In this document: piece after piece, positions 9,681 to 17,683 of the stretch
How the letters are laid out: each line of letters starts with the position of its first letter
How positions within the stretch are numbered: the first letter of the stretch is position 1
Source of the DNA: Acuticoccus sp965213555
GTDB taxonomy: Bacteria > Pseudomonadota > Alphaproteobacteria > Rhizobiales > Amorphaceae
NCBI RefSeq assembly: GCF_965213555.1
Contig: NZ_OZ243890.1
Coordinates: 1,798,001 to 1,862,000 of the forward strand
Length of the DNA: 64,000 nucleotides
Direction: 5' to 3'
Notes under the pieces: model-generated
Database searches by the model: none
Told to the model about the DNA's origin: nothing
Seen by the model: only the letters and a program-made list of their open reading frames with translations
Translations under genes and position numbers: made by a program

Positions 9681-10073
9681 TCAGTTCACCGACGGCCGCG
9701 CGTCGGGCAGGTCGAGGGAGAAGGCAGGGACCTCGGCGAGGAAGCGCTGGCCGTCCTCCCGTTCCATCTCGTAGCGCCCGACCATGATGCCGGACGGCGT
9801 CGTCAGCGGACAGCCGGAGGTGTAGGTGAACGCAGCTCCGGGAGGCAGGACGGGTTGCTCGCCGACGACTCCTGCGCCGCGGACCTCCTGCACCTCCCCG
9901 TTGGCATCGGTGATGGTCCAGTGTCGGTTGCGCAGGCGCACGGTGTCGTGCCCGGTGTTGCGGATCGTGATCGTGTAGGCCCACACGAAACGCCGCTCGT
10001 CCGGCGAGGAGTGCTCTGGCAGGTAGGCCGGCTCCACCGACACCTCGATCGCTTGGGTGACGCTCTGATACAT
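9681..10073 (-). CDS. apaG: ApaG domain protein
   Basis: This 130-residue protein matches ApaG over its whole length. The IEVSVEPAYLPE start, the FVWAYTITIRN strand, RHWTITDANG and the GSGIMVG-like turn (TPSGIMVGRYEM) are characteristic. ApaG is a fibronectin-III-like fold, linked genetically to cobalt/magnesium sensitivity and Ap4A metabolism in enterobacteria, but its molecular task is not settled. The frame extends upstream to 10220, but the ATG at 10073 gives the conserved family start. It is convergent with the TerB-like gene and divergent from the phosphatidyltransferase gene. Confidence 0.93.
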   Translation of the reverse strand: MYQSVTQAIEVSVEPAYLPEHSSPDERRFVWAYTITIRNTGHDTVRLRNRHWTITDANGEVQEVRGAGVVGEQPVLPPGAAFTYTSGCPLTTPSGIMVGRYEMEREDGQRFLAEVPAFSLDLPDARPSVN

Positions 10074-10207
10074 CCGGCCATGTCGTTGTTGGGGGACGCT
10101 GCACCGGCGCAGCGTCAAGCGCCTCAACGACGTAACTATGCGTCGCGGCGAGCCGTTCAATGCGGTGCCGCGCGATGCCCAGCCGTGCGTCGTCCGCAGC
10201 AGGGCCG

Positions 10208-10816
10208 ATGTTCGACACACGGCTGAGACCCGTCATCGACCCGCCGCTCGACTGGGCAGCGCGGCGGATCGTGGCGCTGCCGATCAGCGCCAACGCCATC
10301 TCGATCGCCGGGCTCGCGGTCGGCGCCGTGGCTGCAGCGGCGATCGTCGCGGGTGCGTTCGGTGCCGCGCTCGCGGCGATCCTCCTCAATCGCCTGTCGG
10401 ACGGGCTCGACGGCGCGGTGGCCCGGCTGCGTGGCCCGAGCGCCCTCGGCGGGTACTACGACATCGTGTTCGACTTCCTGTTCTACGGCGCCGTCCCGCT
10501 CGCCTTCGCGCTGCACGATCCGCCGGCGAACGCCCTGCCCGCCGCGGTCCTTCTTGCCGCGTTCTACGCCAACGGCGCGACCTTCCTCGCCTTCGCCGCG
10601 CTGGCGTCGCAGCGCGGGCTGACGACGTCCGCGCAGGGGCGCAAGGCGATCTACTACTTCGCCGGGCTCGCCGAGGGGGCGGAGACCGTCGCCGTTTTCG
10701 TGCTGATGACGCTCGTGCCGTCGTGGTTCGGCACGCTCGCGTACGCCTTCGCAGCGCTGTGCTTCCTGTCGGCGGCGGCGCGCATCCTCGCCGTCCGCGC
10801 CGTGCTCGCCGGGTGA
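10208..10816 (+). CDS. CDP-alcohol phosphatidyltransferase family membrane protein
   Basis: This 202-residue protein has about five or six membrane segments. It carries the family signature D-x2-DG-x2-AR-x8-G-x3-D-x3-D, read here as DGLDGAVAR, then GGYYDIVFD, around residue 60-85. These enzymes move a phosphoalcohol from a CDP-activated lipid or alcohol to an acceptor in phospholipid synthesis. The short N-terminal lead (PVIDPPLDWAARR) and the length suit a small PgsA/PssA-like enzyme, but the acceptor cannot be told. ATG at 10208 was chosen over 10160 because the extra residues lack family character. Confidence 0.88.
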   Translation: MFDTRLRPVIDPPLDWAARRIVALPISANAISIAGLAVGAVAAAAIVAGAFGAALAAILLNRLSDGLDGAVARLRGPSALGGYYDIVFDFLFYGAVPLAFALHDPPANALPAAVLLAAFYANGATFLAFAALASQRGLTTSAQGRKAIYYFAGLAEGAETVAVFVLMTLVPSWFGTLAYAFAALCFLSAAARILAVRAVLAG

Positions 10817-10831
10817 GCGCTGGCTGCGGCC

Positions 10832-11260
10832 TCAACGGCGGGCGCGGAAGAAACCGGCGAGGAGCTCGGCGGCCTCGCGCCCGGCGATGCCGCCGTAGAC
10901 GTCGGGCCGGTGATGGACGGTGGGCTGGCCGAACAGGCGCGGCCCGTGCTCGATCGCGCCGCCCTTGGGGTCGGACGCTGCGAAGTAGAGCCGGCGGATC
11001 CTTGCATGCACGATGGCGCCGGCACACATGGCGCATGGCTCCAAGGTGACGTAGAGGTCGCAGCCGGTGAGCCGCTCGCTGTTCAAGTGGCGGGCTGCCG
11101 CGCGCAGGGCGAGCATCTCGGCATGCGCCGTCGGGTCCGCGTCCGTCAGGGTGCGGTTGCCGGCGCGCGCCACCACGGAGCCTCGCTTCACCACGACCGC
11201 GCCGACGGGGACCTCGCCGGCGTCCGCCGCCGCCCTCGCCTCGGCGAGCGCGAGCTCCAT
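10832..11260 (-). CDS. tadA: tRNA-specific adenosine deaminase
   Basis: This 142-residue zinc enzyme converts A34 to inosine in the tRNA-Arg(ACG) anticodon. The catalytic motifs are AHAEM (zinc His and proton-shuttle Glu, about residue 46) and PCAMC (zinc cysteines, about residue 75), spaced as in TadA. The tail GGAIEHGPRLF is also typical. The same frame is open for several hundred codons upstream, but that stretch is a shadow of the opposite-strand gene. An in-frame GTG at 11269 (adding VTF) is an equally possible start. It is divergent from the pseudouridine synthase gene, with 24 bases between. Confidence 0.93.
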   Translation of the reverse strand: MELALAEARAAADAGEVPVGAVVVKRGSVVARAGNRTLTDADPTAHAEMLALRAAARHLNSERLTGCDLYVTLEPCAMCAGAIVHARIRRLYFAASDPKGGAIEHGPRLFGQPTVHHRPDVYGGIAGREAAELLAGFFRARR

Positions 11261-11284
11261 GAACGTCACGCCGCCGCCACGAGG

Positions 11285-13411
11285 ATGACCCGATCCGTGA
11301 TGCCCGACGCCACCGACGGCACGTCCGAGGACGCCGACGCCCATCGCCCCGGGGCGTCCGCGGACACCCATCCTGAAGACGCGTCCGCCGGCGCGCCCGA
11401 CGCTGCGAAGACCGGCGAGCGCGTCGCCAAGGTCATGGCCCGCGCCGGCGTCGCCTCGCGGCGCGACGCCGAGGCCCTGATCGCGGCCGGCCGGGTCGCG
11501 GTCAACGGCGTCCAGTTGGAGACGCCCGCGGTGATCGTCGGGCCGGGCGACGAGGTGCGGGTCGACGGCGTACCGATCCCGCAGCGGCTGCGCACCCGGG
11601 CGTGGCTGTTCCACAAGCCGCGGGGGCTCGTCACCACGAACCGCGATCCGGAGGGCCGACGCACGGTGTTCGACGCGCTGCCGAGCACCCTGCCCCGCGT
11701 CGTCACCGTCGGGCGGCTCGACATCAACACCGAGGGGCTCCTCATCCTGACCAACGACGGCGGGCTGGCGCGCGTCCTGGAACTGCCCGCCACGGGGTGG
11801 ACGCGCAAGTATCGCGTGCGTGTGCATGGCCGGCTCGACGTCGATGCCCTCACCGCGCTCGCGGCGGGCACCGCGGTCGACGGCGTGCTCTACGGGCCGA
11901 TCCACGCGGTGGTGGATCGCGAGACCGGGGACAACGCCTGGCTGACCGTGGCGCTCGCGGAGGGCAAGAACCGCGAGGTCAAGATCGTGCTCGGCTCGTT
12001 GGGGCTCGAGGTGTCCCGTCTGATCCGCGTGTCCTACGGTCCGTTCCAGCTCGGCGACCTGCCACGCGGCGAGGTCGTGGAGGTGCCGACGCGCCGCCTC
12101 AGGGACCAGCTCGGCCCGCGCCTCGCCGCCGAGGCCGAGGCGGACTTCGAGGCGGCGGTCGCCGCGCCGGCGCACCGCATGCCGCCGCCACGACCCAAGC
12201 CGTCGTCGCGGGATGCGGCGTCCCGGCCACCGCGCGGCGCCGACCGCCCCAGGCGAGGGCCCGATCGCGCGCCCCCGGGCAAGCCGCCGCGGGCCGACGC
12301 CCGCGTGCTCGACGAGCGCGGCGCATCGGCCTACGCGGATCACCGGCAGGGCCGTGATGCGCTCGCCGCCCACGCCGCGCCGAAGAACGAGCCACGGGGC
12401 GCCGCGCGGGGGGCTCGAGGCCGCGGGCCAGCGCCCGACCAACCGGGCGAAAGACCTCGTGCGTCCTTGCGGGGCGCACGTCCCGACCGCCGCGCCGACG
12501 AGGGCCAGGCTCGACTCCATCACCCCAACCCCCGGCGTGCGTCCGGCCCCAAGACCGGTCCCCACGTTGCCGGAGGCCCGCAGCGGGCGGGTGACCTCGG
12601 CAGGCAGGAACATGAGGGTGAGGCGCGTCCTGGACGGCCTGGACGGCCCGGTCGGCGCGAAGGCGGGCCGTCCGCGGGGGCCCGACCGCCCCACCATCGC
12701 GATGCGGCGGCGCGGGGCGAGGGGAGCGGCCGCCCACCGCCTGGCCGCCGCCGTGATGACGGGGCGCCGCCCCCACGCCAAGGCGGCCCGCGCGCCTTGC
12801 GCTCGGCCAGCGACGACACCGCGCCCGCGGGGGCCCGACCGCCCCGCCATCGCGATGCTGCGGCGCGGAGCGAGGGGCGCGGCCGCCCACCGCCTGGCCG
12901 CCGCCGTGATGCCGGGGCGTCGCCCCCACGCCAAGACGGCCCGCGCGGCTCGCGCTCGGCCAGCGACGACACTCCGTCCGCGGGGGCCCGACCGCCCCGC
13001 CACCGCGATGCGACGGCACGCGGCGAGGGGCGCGGCCGCCCGCCGCCTGGCCGCCGCCGTGATGACGGAGCGCCGCCCCCACGTCAGGGCCGCGCTCGTG
13101 GCCCGGGCGGGGACGCGGGGCGCGTGCCGCCATCGCGTCAGGCGAGGACTGCATCCGCCGGGTCCGGCGACGCTGCGGGCGGAGGCGGTGCAGCCGCCAA
13201 CACCCCTCATCGCAAGCCATCGGTGCCACGCAACGCGGCGGGGAAGCCTCCGCGCGCGGGGGGGCCGGCCGGTGGCCCCGGCAAGAGCCGGGGTGGACGA
13301 GACGGCGCACCACCGCGCAAGGGCGAGGGCGGCCGGGGCGGCCGCCCGGCCGGAGACGGGCGGGCGCCCCGTGCTGGGTCGCGACCGAGCCGGCCGCGAA
13401 AGCCACGCTGA
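11285..13411 (+). CDS. rRNA pseudouridine synthase (RluB/RsuA type) with very long repetitive basic tail
   Basis: The protein has 708 residues. After an acidic, disordered lead (about 1-40) come an S4 RNA-binding domain (AKVMARAGVASRRDAEALI, about 47-90) and an RsuA/RluB catalytic domain with the active-site motif GRLDINTEGLLILTNDG. These enzymes isomerise a single uridine in rRNA; RluB acts on 23S rRNA. The catalytic part ends near residue 285. About 420 further residues are Arg/Pro/Gly/Asp-rich and disordered, including three tandem 51-residue repeats. RluB proteins often have a basic tail, but this one is exceptionally long. ATG at 11285 (or 11300) follows GAGG. The gene is followed after 6 bases by rsmD, making a small rRNA-modification unit. 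Confidence 0.88.
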   Translation: MTRSVMPDATDGTSEDADAHRPGASADTHPEDASAGAPDAAKTGERVAKVMARAGVASRRDAEALIAAGRVAVNGVQLETPAVIVGPGDEVRVDGVPIPQRLRTRAWLFHKPRGLVTTNRDPEGRRTVFDALPSTLPRVVTVGRLDINTEGLLILTNDGGLARVLELPATGWTRKYRVRVHGRLDVDALTALAAGTAVDGVLYGPIHAVVDRETGDNAWLTVALAEGKNREVKIVLGSLGLEVSRLIRVSYGPFQLGDLPRGEVVEVPTRRLRDQLGPRLAAEAEADFEAAVAAPAHRMPPPRPKPSSRDAASRPPRGADRPRRGPDRAPPGKPPRADARVLDERGASAYADHRQGRDALAAHAAPKNEPRGAARGARGRGPAPDQPGERPRASLRGARPDRRADEGQARLHHPNPRRASGPKTGPHVAGGPQRAGDLGRQEHEGEARPGRPGRPGRREGGPSAGARPPHHRDAAARGEGSGRPPPGRRRDDGAPPPRQGGPRALRSASDDTAPAGARPPRHRDAAARSEGRGRPPPGRRRDAGASPPRQDGPRGSRSASDDTPSAGARPPRHRDATARGEGRGRPPPGRRRDDGAPPPRQGRARGPGGDAGRVPPSRQARTASAGSGDAAGGGGAAANTPHRKPSVPRNAAGKPPRAGGPAGGPGKSRGGRDGAPPRKGEGGRGGRPAGDGRAPRAGSRPSRPRKPR
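12671..13129 (+). repeat. Three tandem 153-bp repeats in the pseudouridine synthase tail
   Basis: Three copies begin near 12671, 12824 and 12977, with an exact 153-base period (51 codons). Landmarks such as gcgatg recur at 12699, 12852 and 13005. In the coding frame each unit reads roughly GARPPRHRDAAARGEGRGRP followed by PPGRRRDDGAPPPRQ. The period is a multiple of three, so copy number can change without breaking the frame. Confidence 0.85.
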
Positions 13412-13417
13412 GCCGCG

Positions 13418-13972
13418 GTGCGGATCGTCGCCGGACGTTACCGGGGGACGCCCCTCGCGGCGCCGCGCGGGACGGGGACACGTCCCACCGGGGACCGGCT
13501 GCGCGAGAGCGTGTTCAACGTGCTCACCCATCGGTTGCCCGACCTCATCCCGGGTGCCCGCGTGCTCGACCTCTTCGCCGGGAGCGGCGCGATGGGGGTG
13601 GAGGCGCTGTCGCGCGGTGCGGCGTTCGTGCTGTTCGTCGAAACCGCGGTCGACGCGCGGGCCGCGATCCGCCGCAACCTCGATGCGGTGGGCGCCGCCG
13701 GCGAGGCCAGGATCTTCCGGCGCGACGCGACCCGCCTCGGTGCTCCGCCGGCCGGCGCGTTCACCGTCGCGTTCGCCGACCCTCCCTATGGCCGCGAGCT
13801 CGGTACCGCGGCGCTGGAGGCGGCGGCGGCCGCGGGCTGGCTCGCCGCCGGCGCGGTGGCGGTGCTGGAGGAGCGGGCGGACGCGCTGCCAGCGACCCTC
13901 GCCGGGTTCGAGACCCTCGACCGCAGGACGAGCGGCGACAGCGCCGTCGGGTTGTACCGGCGCGTCGAGTGA
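13418..13972 (+). CDS. rsmD: 16S rRNA (guanine(966)-N(2))-methyltransferase
   Basis: This 184-residue SAM-dependent methyltransferase is of normal RsmD length. It shows the family start MRIVAGRYRG, then RPTGDRLRESVFN, the SAM-binding motif LDLFAGSGAMGVEALSRG and the catalytic DPPY (FADPPYG). It methylates G966 of 16S rRNA in the small subunit. The start codon is GTG, six bases after the pseudouridine synthase stop, so the two genes are probably co-transcribed. Confidence 0.95.
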   Translation: MRIVAGRYRGTPLAAPRGTGTRPTGDRLRESVFNVLTHRLPDLIPGARVLDLFAGSGAMGVEALSRGAAFVLFVETAVDARAAIRRNLDAVGAAGEARIFRRDATRLGAPPAGAFTVAFADPPYGRELGTAALEAAAAAGWLAAGAVAVLEERADALPATLAGFETLDRRTSGDSAVGLYRRVE

Positions 13973-13977
13973 CGGCG

Positions 13978-14316
13978 TCAGCGGGGCAGTTGGATGGGCT
14001 GTCCGTGCGGCGTCGTGCGCGCCGCCTCGCGCCAGCGCGCGCGCTCGACGCCGAGCGCATCGGGGGCTGCGATCTCGGCGACGCAGCGCTCCAGCGCGGT
14101 GACGAAGGCGGCGAAGTAGGCGGTACCGTCGTCCGCAGGAGGGTGGCCCGTTGACAGCTCCTCGCCGAGGAGCGCCGCGAAGCGCCCGGCGTCGACCACC
14201 CCGCGCTCGACGAGGTGCGCGCGCAGCGCGAAGGCGGTCGCCTCCCAGGGCGCGGCGAACGCCGGCTCGTCGCCCCGACGGGCGAGCTCGGCGAGCGGCT
14301 CGCCGGCCGCGCTCAA
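13978..14316 (-). CDS. Nitrile hydratase accessory protein (activator, P14K/beta-N-terminus-like)
   Basis: This 112-residue protein resembles the N-terminal part of nitrile hydratase beta subunits (FAAPWEATAFALRAHLVERG, then AYFAAFVTALERCVAE). That is the signature of the small accessory proteins that help load cobalt and mature the alpha subunit. No ATG is available. The TTG at 14316 overlaps the beta-subunit stop in TTGA, as expected for translational coupling, and gives the family length. It is the last gene of the alpha-beta-accessory operon, the same order as described for the Pseudomonas putida cobalt enzyme. The start codon is inferred. Confidence 0.8.
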   Translation of the reverse strand: MSAAGEPLAELARRGDEPAFAAPWEATAFALRAHLVERGVVDAGRFAALLGEELSTGHPPADDGTAYFAAFVTALERCVAEIAAPDALGVERARWREAARTTPHGQPIQLPR

Positions 14317-14927
14317 GGAGCGGGCTCCAAGTACGTCTCGAACAGGTCGGCGTGGACGGCGTCGGCCGTGGTGTCCTCGCCCCACAGCTCCCGAGCGTCG
14401 AACGCGACGTTGTAGAGCGGCGTCGGCGACTCGCCGCGGCCGTGAGCGATGGCGTCCGGCAGGACGTGCGCGCCGTGCAGCGCGGCGATCCGCCCGACCC
14501 GGCCGTGGAGGTAGCCCGGCGCGCGGGTGTGCCCGGACGGGCGCATCGGTCGGACCCGCACGGCGTCGCCGACGCCGTAGCACGGCGCCGGACCGTCGCG
14601 GTCGTAGGGCGAGCCGCGCGCCATCGCCGGCCGCACCGCGTCCCGGACCAGCACGCGTGGCGGCGGCGCGTCGAGGTCGACCTCGGCGATCAGCCGCTCG
14701 AGCGCGGCGAGCCAGATGCCGTAGTAGCTGGAGCCGTAGTACACGGTGCGGGGCAGCGTCTCGCGCATGTGGCGCGAGCGGTCGATGGACCACAGGCCCG
14801 CTGCGCCCATGGCAAGGGTCAGCGCGAACGCCGCACGCTCCCAGTCCGCGTGGAAGGGGTTGGCGTCCGCATCCGCCTCGACCGGCCCGAAGCCGTGCGC
14901 GCCGCCGACGTCCGCTGGGCCGTTCAC
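14313..14927 (-). CDS. nthB: Nitrile hydratase beta subunit
   Basis: This 204-residue protein has the characteristic start NGPADVGGAHGFGPV. It also has FALTLAMGAAGLWSIDRSR, the YYGIWLAALE segment and the C-terminal SH3-like domain (VRVRPMRPSGHTRAPGY, then YNVAFDARELWGED). With the alpha subunit it forms the enzyme that hydrates nitriles to amides. The GTG start at 14927 overlaps the alpha stop codon in GTGA. At 204 residues it is a little short compared with the usual 210-230. Confidence 0.93.
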   Translation of the reverse strand: MNGPADVGGAHGFGPVEADADANPFHADWERAAFALTLAMGAAGLWSIDRSRHMRETLPRTVYYGSSYYGIWLAALERLIAEVDLDAPPPRVLVRDAVRPAMARGSPYDRDGPAPCYGVGDAVRVRPMRPSGHTRAPGYLHGRVGRIAALHGAHVLPDAIAHGRGESPTPLYNVAFDARELWGEDTTADAVHADLFETYLEPAP

Positions 14928-15601
14928 GCCGCGCCCGCGGCGGGACCTTGGCCGTCGCCGGCCGACCCCGCGTCCCGCCGGGCGGTGGGCAGCGCGGTGC
15001 CGATCATGCAGTCCCGCGTGACGATGGCGGCGAGCTCCTCCTGCGACCACCCCTCGGTGCCGGGGGGACGCTCGGGCACCACGAGGTAGCGGACCTCCGC
15101 CGTCGAGTCCCAGACCCTGATGCGGACGCCTTCGGGCAGCCGCACGCCGAAGTCGGCGAGGACGCCGCGCGGGTCGGCCACCGCCTTCGCCCGGTAGGCC
15201 GGGGACTTGTACCAGACCGGCGGCAGGCCGAGCACCGGCCAAGGGTAGCAGGAGCACAGGGTGCACACGACCATGTGGTGCACGCCGTCGCCGTTCATCA
15301 GCGCGACCATGTGCTCGCCCTGCCGCCCCGTGTAGCCGAGCTCGGCGATTGCGGCCGTGGCGTCCTCGGCGAGGCGCGTGGCGTAGCCAGGGTCGGTCCA
15401 TGCCCTCGCCACGACGCGCGCGCCGTTCTGCGGGCCCACATCGTCCTCGTAAAGCGTCACCAGCTCGTCGAGGGCGTCTGGATCGACGTAGCCCTTCGCC
15501 TGGAGCAGTGACTGGAGCGCGCGCACGCGCACCTCCATCTCCGAGAGGTGGCTGTGGTCGTCGGGATGCGCGTGGTCGCCGTGCGGCGCGTGATCGTCCA
15601 T
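14924..15601 (-). CDS. nthA: Nitrile hydratase alpha subunit, cobalt type
   Basis: This 225-residue protein carries the metal site VCTLCSCYPW (about residue 112). Thr in the CTLCSC motif marks cobalt enzymes, while Ser marks iron enzymes. The two inner cysteines are oxidised in mature enzymes of this family. WYKSPAYRAKAV and RVWDSTAEVRYLVVPERP are further family blocks. The His/Asp-rich N-terminus (HAPHGDHAHPDDHSHL) is longer than in many homologues and could bind metal. The gene starts 3 bases after the amidotransferase stop. No amidase or aldoxime dehydratase gene is adjacent, so the fate of the amide product is not shown here. Confidence 0.95.
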   Translation of the reverse strand: MDDHAPHGDHAHPDDHSHLSEMEVRVRALQSLLQAKGYVDPDALDELVTLYEDDVGPQNGARVVARAWTDPGYATRLAEDATAAIAELGYTGRQGEHMVALMNGDGVHHMVVCTLCSCYPWPVLGLPPVWYKSPAYRAKAVADPRGVLADFGVRLPEGVRIRVWDSTAEVRYLVVPERPPGTEGWSQEELAAIVTRDCMIGTALPTARRDAGSAGDGQGPAAGAA

Positions 15602-15604
15602 CGC

Positions 15605-16387
15605 TCAGGCCGCCTTCGCGCGCACGCCGCCGGCGTAGGCGCGGCAGGCGTCGGCGAACGCATCGAAGAGTGCGCGGGAGGCTCCGTCGGTGCGCACGAA
15701 GTGCTCCGGGTGCCACTGGACGCCGAGGGCGAAGGCGCGAGCCCCTCGTACCGAAAGGGCCTCCACCGTGCCGTCCGGCGCCGTCGCCTCCACGTCGAGC
15801 CCGTCGCCGATCCGGTCCACCGCCTGGCGGTGCACTGAGTTCACGCGGACGGGTCCGTCGCCGAGGATCCCAGCCAGGACGCCGCCCCGTGTCGGCCGCA
15901 CCTCGTGGCGCAGGCCGAACCAGGCGTCGACGTCGCTCTGCGGCGTCGAGCGGTGGTCGTCCCGCCCCCGAACCTCATGCACGGCGACGTGGAGCGAGCC
16001 GCCGAACGCGACGTTCATCTCCTGGATGCCGCGGCAGATGCACAGGAGCGGCACGCCGCGCGCCACCGCCTCCCGGATGAGCGGAAGCGTGGTGCGGTCG
16101 CGCCGGTGGTCGAAGGGCCCGGCCTCCTCGGTCTCCGGCATGCCGTAGTGCGAGGGGTGGACGTTGGACCGCGCGCCGGTGATCAACACGCCCGAGGCTA
16201 TCGCCAGCAGCGGTGCCACGTTCACTGGCTCGTCGATGGCGGGCAGCTGCACCGGCAGACAGCCGGCGATCGCCAGCGCGTTGAGGTAGGACGCGGGGCC
16301 GGCGGACCACACGAGCATGTTGTGCTCGATGGCGTCCGTGCTCGCGATGACGATGGGCTGAGGCAACGGACACTCCCTCCGCTCCAT
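15605..16387 (-). CDS. Class I glutamine amidotransferase-like hydrolase (peptidase C26, gamma-glutamyl-GABA hydrolase type)
   Basis: This 260-residue protein shows the C26 layout: VLITGARSNVHPSHYG, the nucleophile in LLCICRGIQEMNVAFGG and the catalytic His/Glu in GVQWHPEHF. Members such as PuuD remove gamma-linked glutamate. It heads the nitrile hydratase operon with only 3 bases before nthA, so the two functions are probably expressed together. A role in processing a glutamylated nitrile or amide is a guess; it could equally handle gamma-glutamyl-polyamines. The ATG at 16387 lacks a strong Shine-Dalgarno site, and slightly later starts cannot be excluded. Confidence 0.87.
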   Translation of the reverse strand: MERRECPLPQPIVIASTDAIEHNMLVWSAGPASYLNALAIAGCLPVQLPAIDEPVNVAPLLAIASGVLITGARSNVHPSHYGMPETEEAGPFDHRRDRTTLPLIREAVARGVPLLCICRGIQEMNVAFGGSLHVAVHEVRGRDDHRSTPQSDVDAWFGLRHEVRPTRGGVLAGILGDGPVRVNSVHRQAVDRIGDGLDVEATAPDGTVEALSVRGARAFALGVQWHPEHFVRTDGASRALFDAFADACRAYAGGVRAKAA

Positions 16388-16448
16388 GAGGCGGCGTCGC
16401 GTCGACGATAGCGCGCCGCTCCAGTGGGGCCAAGTCTTGCTTAACGCC

Positions 16449-16477
16449 TTGTGTGGCTGCGGTAAGTCGGACTAAAC
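16449..16477 (+). promoter_or_regulatory. Possible sigma70-type promoter for the TRAP operon
   Basis: TTGTGT and CTAAAC are separated by 17 bases, about 50 bases before the substrate-binding protein start and after the divergent amidotransferase gene. The match is modest. Confidence 0.35.
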
Positions 16478-16531
16478 CTCTCGGTCAAAAGTCGCCCCGC
16501 TAGAAGGGGTGCAACGCACGGGAGGACTTGC

Positions 16532-17614
16532 ATGGATCGTCGTTTGTTCCTGAAGGGGACCGGGGTCGCGGCTGCCGGGACAGCGCTTGCCGCACCCGCC
16601 ATCGCCCAGGGTCGCACCGAGTGGAAGATGGTCACGACGTGGCCGAAGAACTTCCCCGGCCTCGGCACCGGCGCGCAGCGCTGCGCCGACCGGATCACCA
16701 AGCTGACCGACGGGCGCGTGAACGTGAAGCTGTTCGCCGCCGGCGAGCTGGTGCCGCCCTTCGAGGTCCACGACGCCGTGCAGAACGGCACCGCCGAGAT
16801 GTACCACGGCTCGGAGTACTACTTCCAAGGCAAGCACCCTGCTTTCGCCTTCTTCACTGTGGTGCCGATGGGCTTCACCGTTCCCGAGATGGACGCGTGG
16901 ATCAACTTCGGCGGCGGCCAGGAGCTGTGGGACGAGCTGGCCGGACAGTTCAACATCAAGCCGTTCGCCTGCGGCAACACCGGCGTCCAGATGGGCGGCT
17001 GGTTCCGCGACGAGATCAACTCGGTGGACGACCTGCAAGGGCTTAAGTTCCGCAGCCCTGGGCTCGGCGGCGAGGTGCTCCGCGCCCTCGGCGTCAACGT
17101 CATCAACCTGCCGGGCGGCGAGATCTTTCCGGCGCTGCAGTCGGGCGCCATCGACGCGACCGAGTGGGTGGGTCCCTGGAACGACCTCGCCTTCGGCTTC
17201 TACCGCATCGCCAAGAACTACTACTACCCGGGCTTCCACGAGCCGGGGCCGCAGCTGTGCGGCGGGGTCAACCTCGATGCGTTCAACGCACTCTCGGACT
17301 CCGACAAGGCGGCGGTCGAGGCGGCGTGCCGGGCCGAGAACAACCTGATGTACTCCGAGTTCGTCGCCAAGAACGGTCAGGCCCTCACCACGCTGGTCAA
17401 CCAGCACGGGGTGCTGATCAAGGAGTTCCCGCAGGACGTTTTCGCGGCCTTTGCCGACGCGTCGGAGGACGTGGTCAACGAGGTCGGCAACCACGACGAC
17501 CTCGCCAAGCGCGTGCTCGAGAGCTACCGCAACGCTCGCCGCGAGTTCGGGGGGTGGACGAAGATCTCCATGCAGTCCTACCTCAACGAGCGCGGACGTA
17601 CGCTCACGCTTTAA
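16532..17614 (+). CDS. TRAP transporter substrate-binding protein, TakP-like
   Basis: This 360-residue periplasmic protein has a Tat-type signal (DRRLFLKG then a hydrophobic run to PAIAQG). The body follows the DctP fold and closely resembles TakP-type binding proteins of the mannitol/2-keto-acid group: SAGELVPP-like (FAAGELVPP), GNTGVQMGGWFRDEIN with the carboxylate-binding Arg, and IDATEWVGPWND. It therefore probably captures a monocarboxylate or 2-oxoacid and delivers it to the two membrane proteins encoded next. A good ribosome site (GGGAGG) lies before the ATG. The substrate is inferred from family likeness only. Confidence 0.9.
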   Translation: MDRRLFLKGTGVAAAGTALAAPAIAQGRTEWKMVTTWPKNFPGLGTGAQRCADRITKLTDGRVNVKLFAAGELVPPFEVHDAVQNGTAEMYHGSEYYFQGKHPAFAFFTVVPMGFTVPEMDAWINFGGGQELWDELAGQFNIKPFACGNTGVQMGGWFRDEINSVDDLQGLKFRSPGLGGEVLRALGVNVINLPGGEIFPALQSGAIDATEWVGPWNDLAFGFYRIAKNYYYPGFHEPGPQLCGGVNLDAFNALSDSDKAAVEAACRAENNLMYSEFVAKNGQALTTLVNQHGVLIKEFPQDVFAAFADASEDVVNEVGNHDDLAKRVLESYRNARREFGGWTKISMQSYLNERGRTLTL

Positions 17615-17683
17615 GGGACGTAGGGGCGCCTGCGGGCGCTCCTCCGGGTCCGGTTGCCCAGCCGGACCCACGCCAGCAACGCG

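Noticed and set aside
10832..13531. A very long minus-strand open frame through the pseudouridine synthase gene
   Set aside because: Only its last 142 codons (tadA) have family character. The rest mirrors the Arg/Pro/Gly-rich plus-strand tail in very GC-rich DNA.
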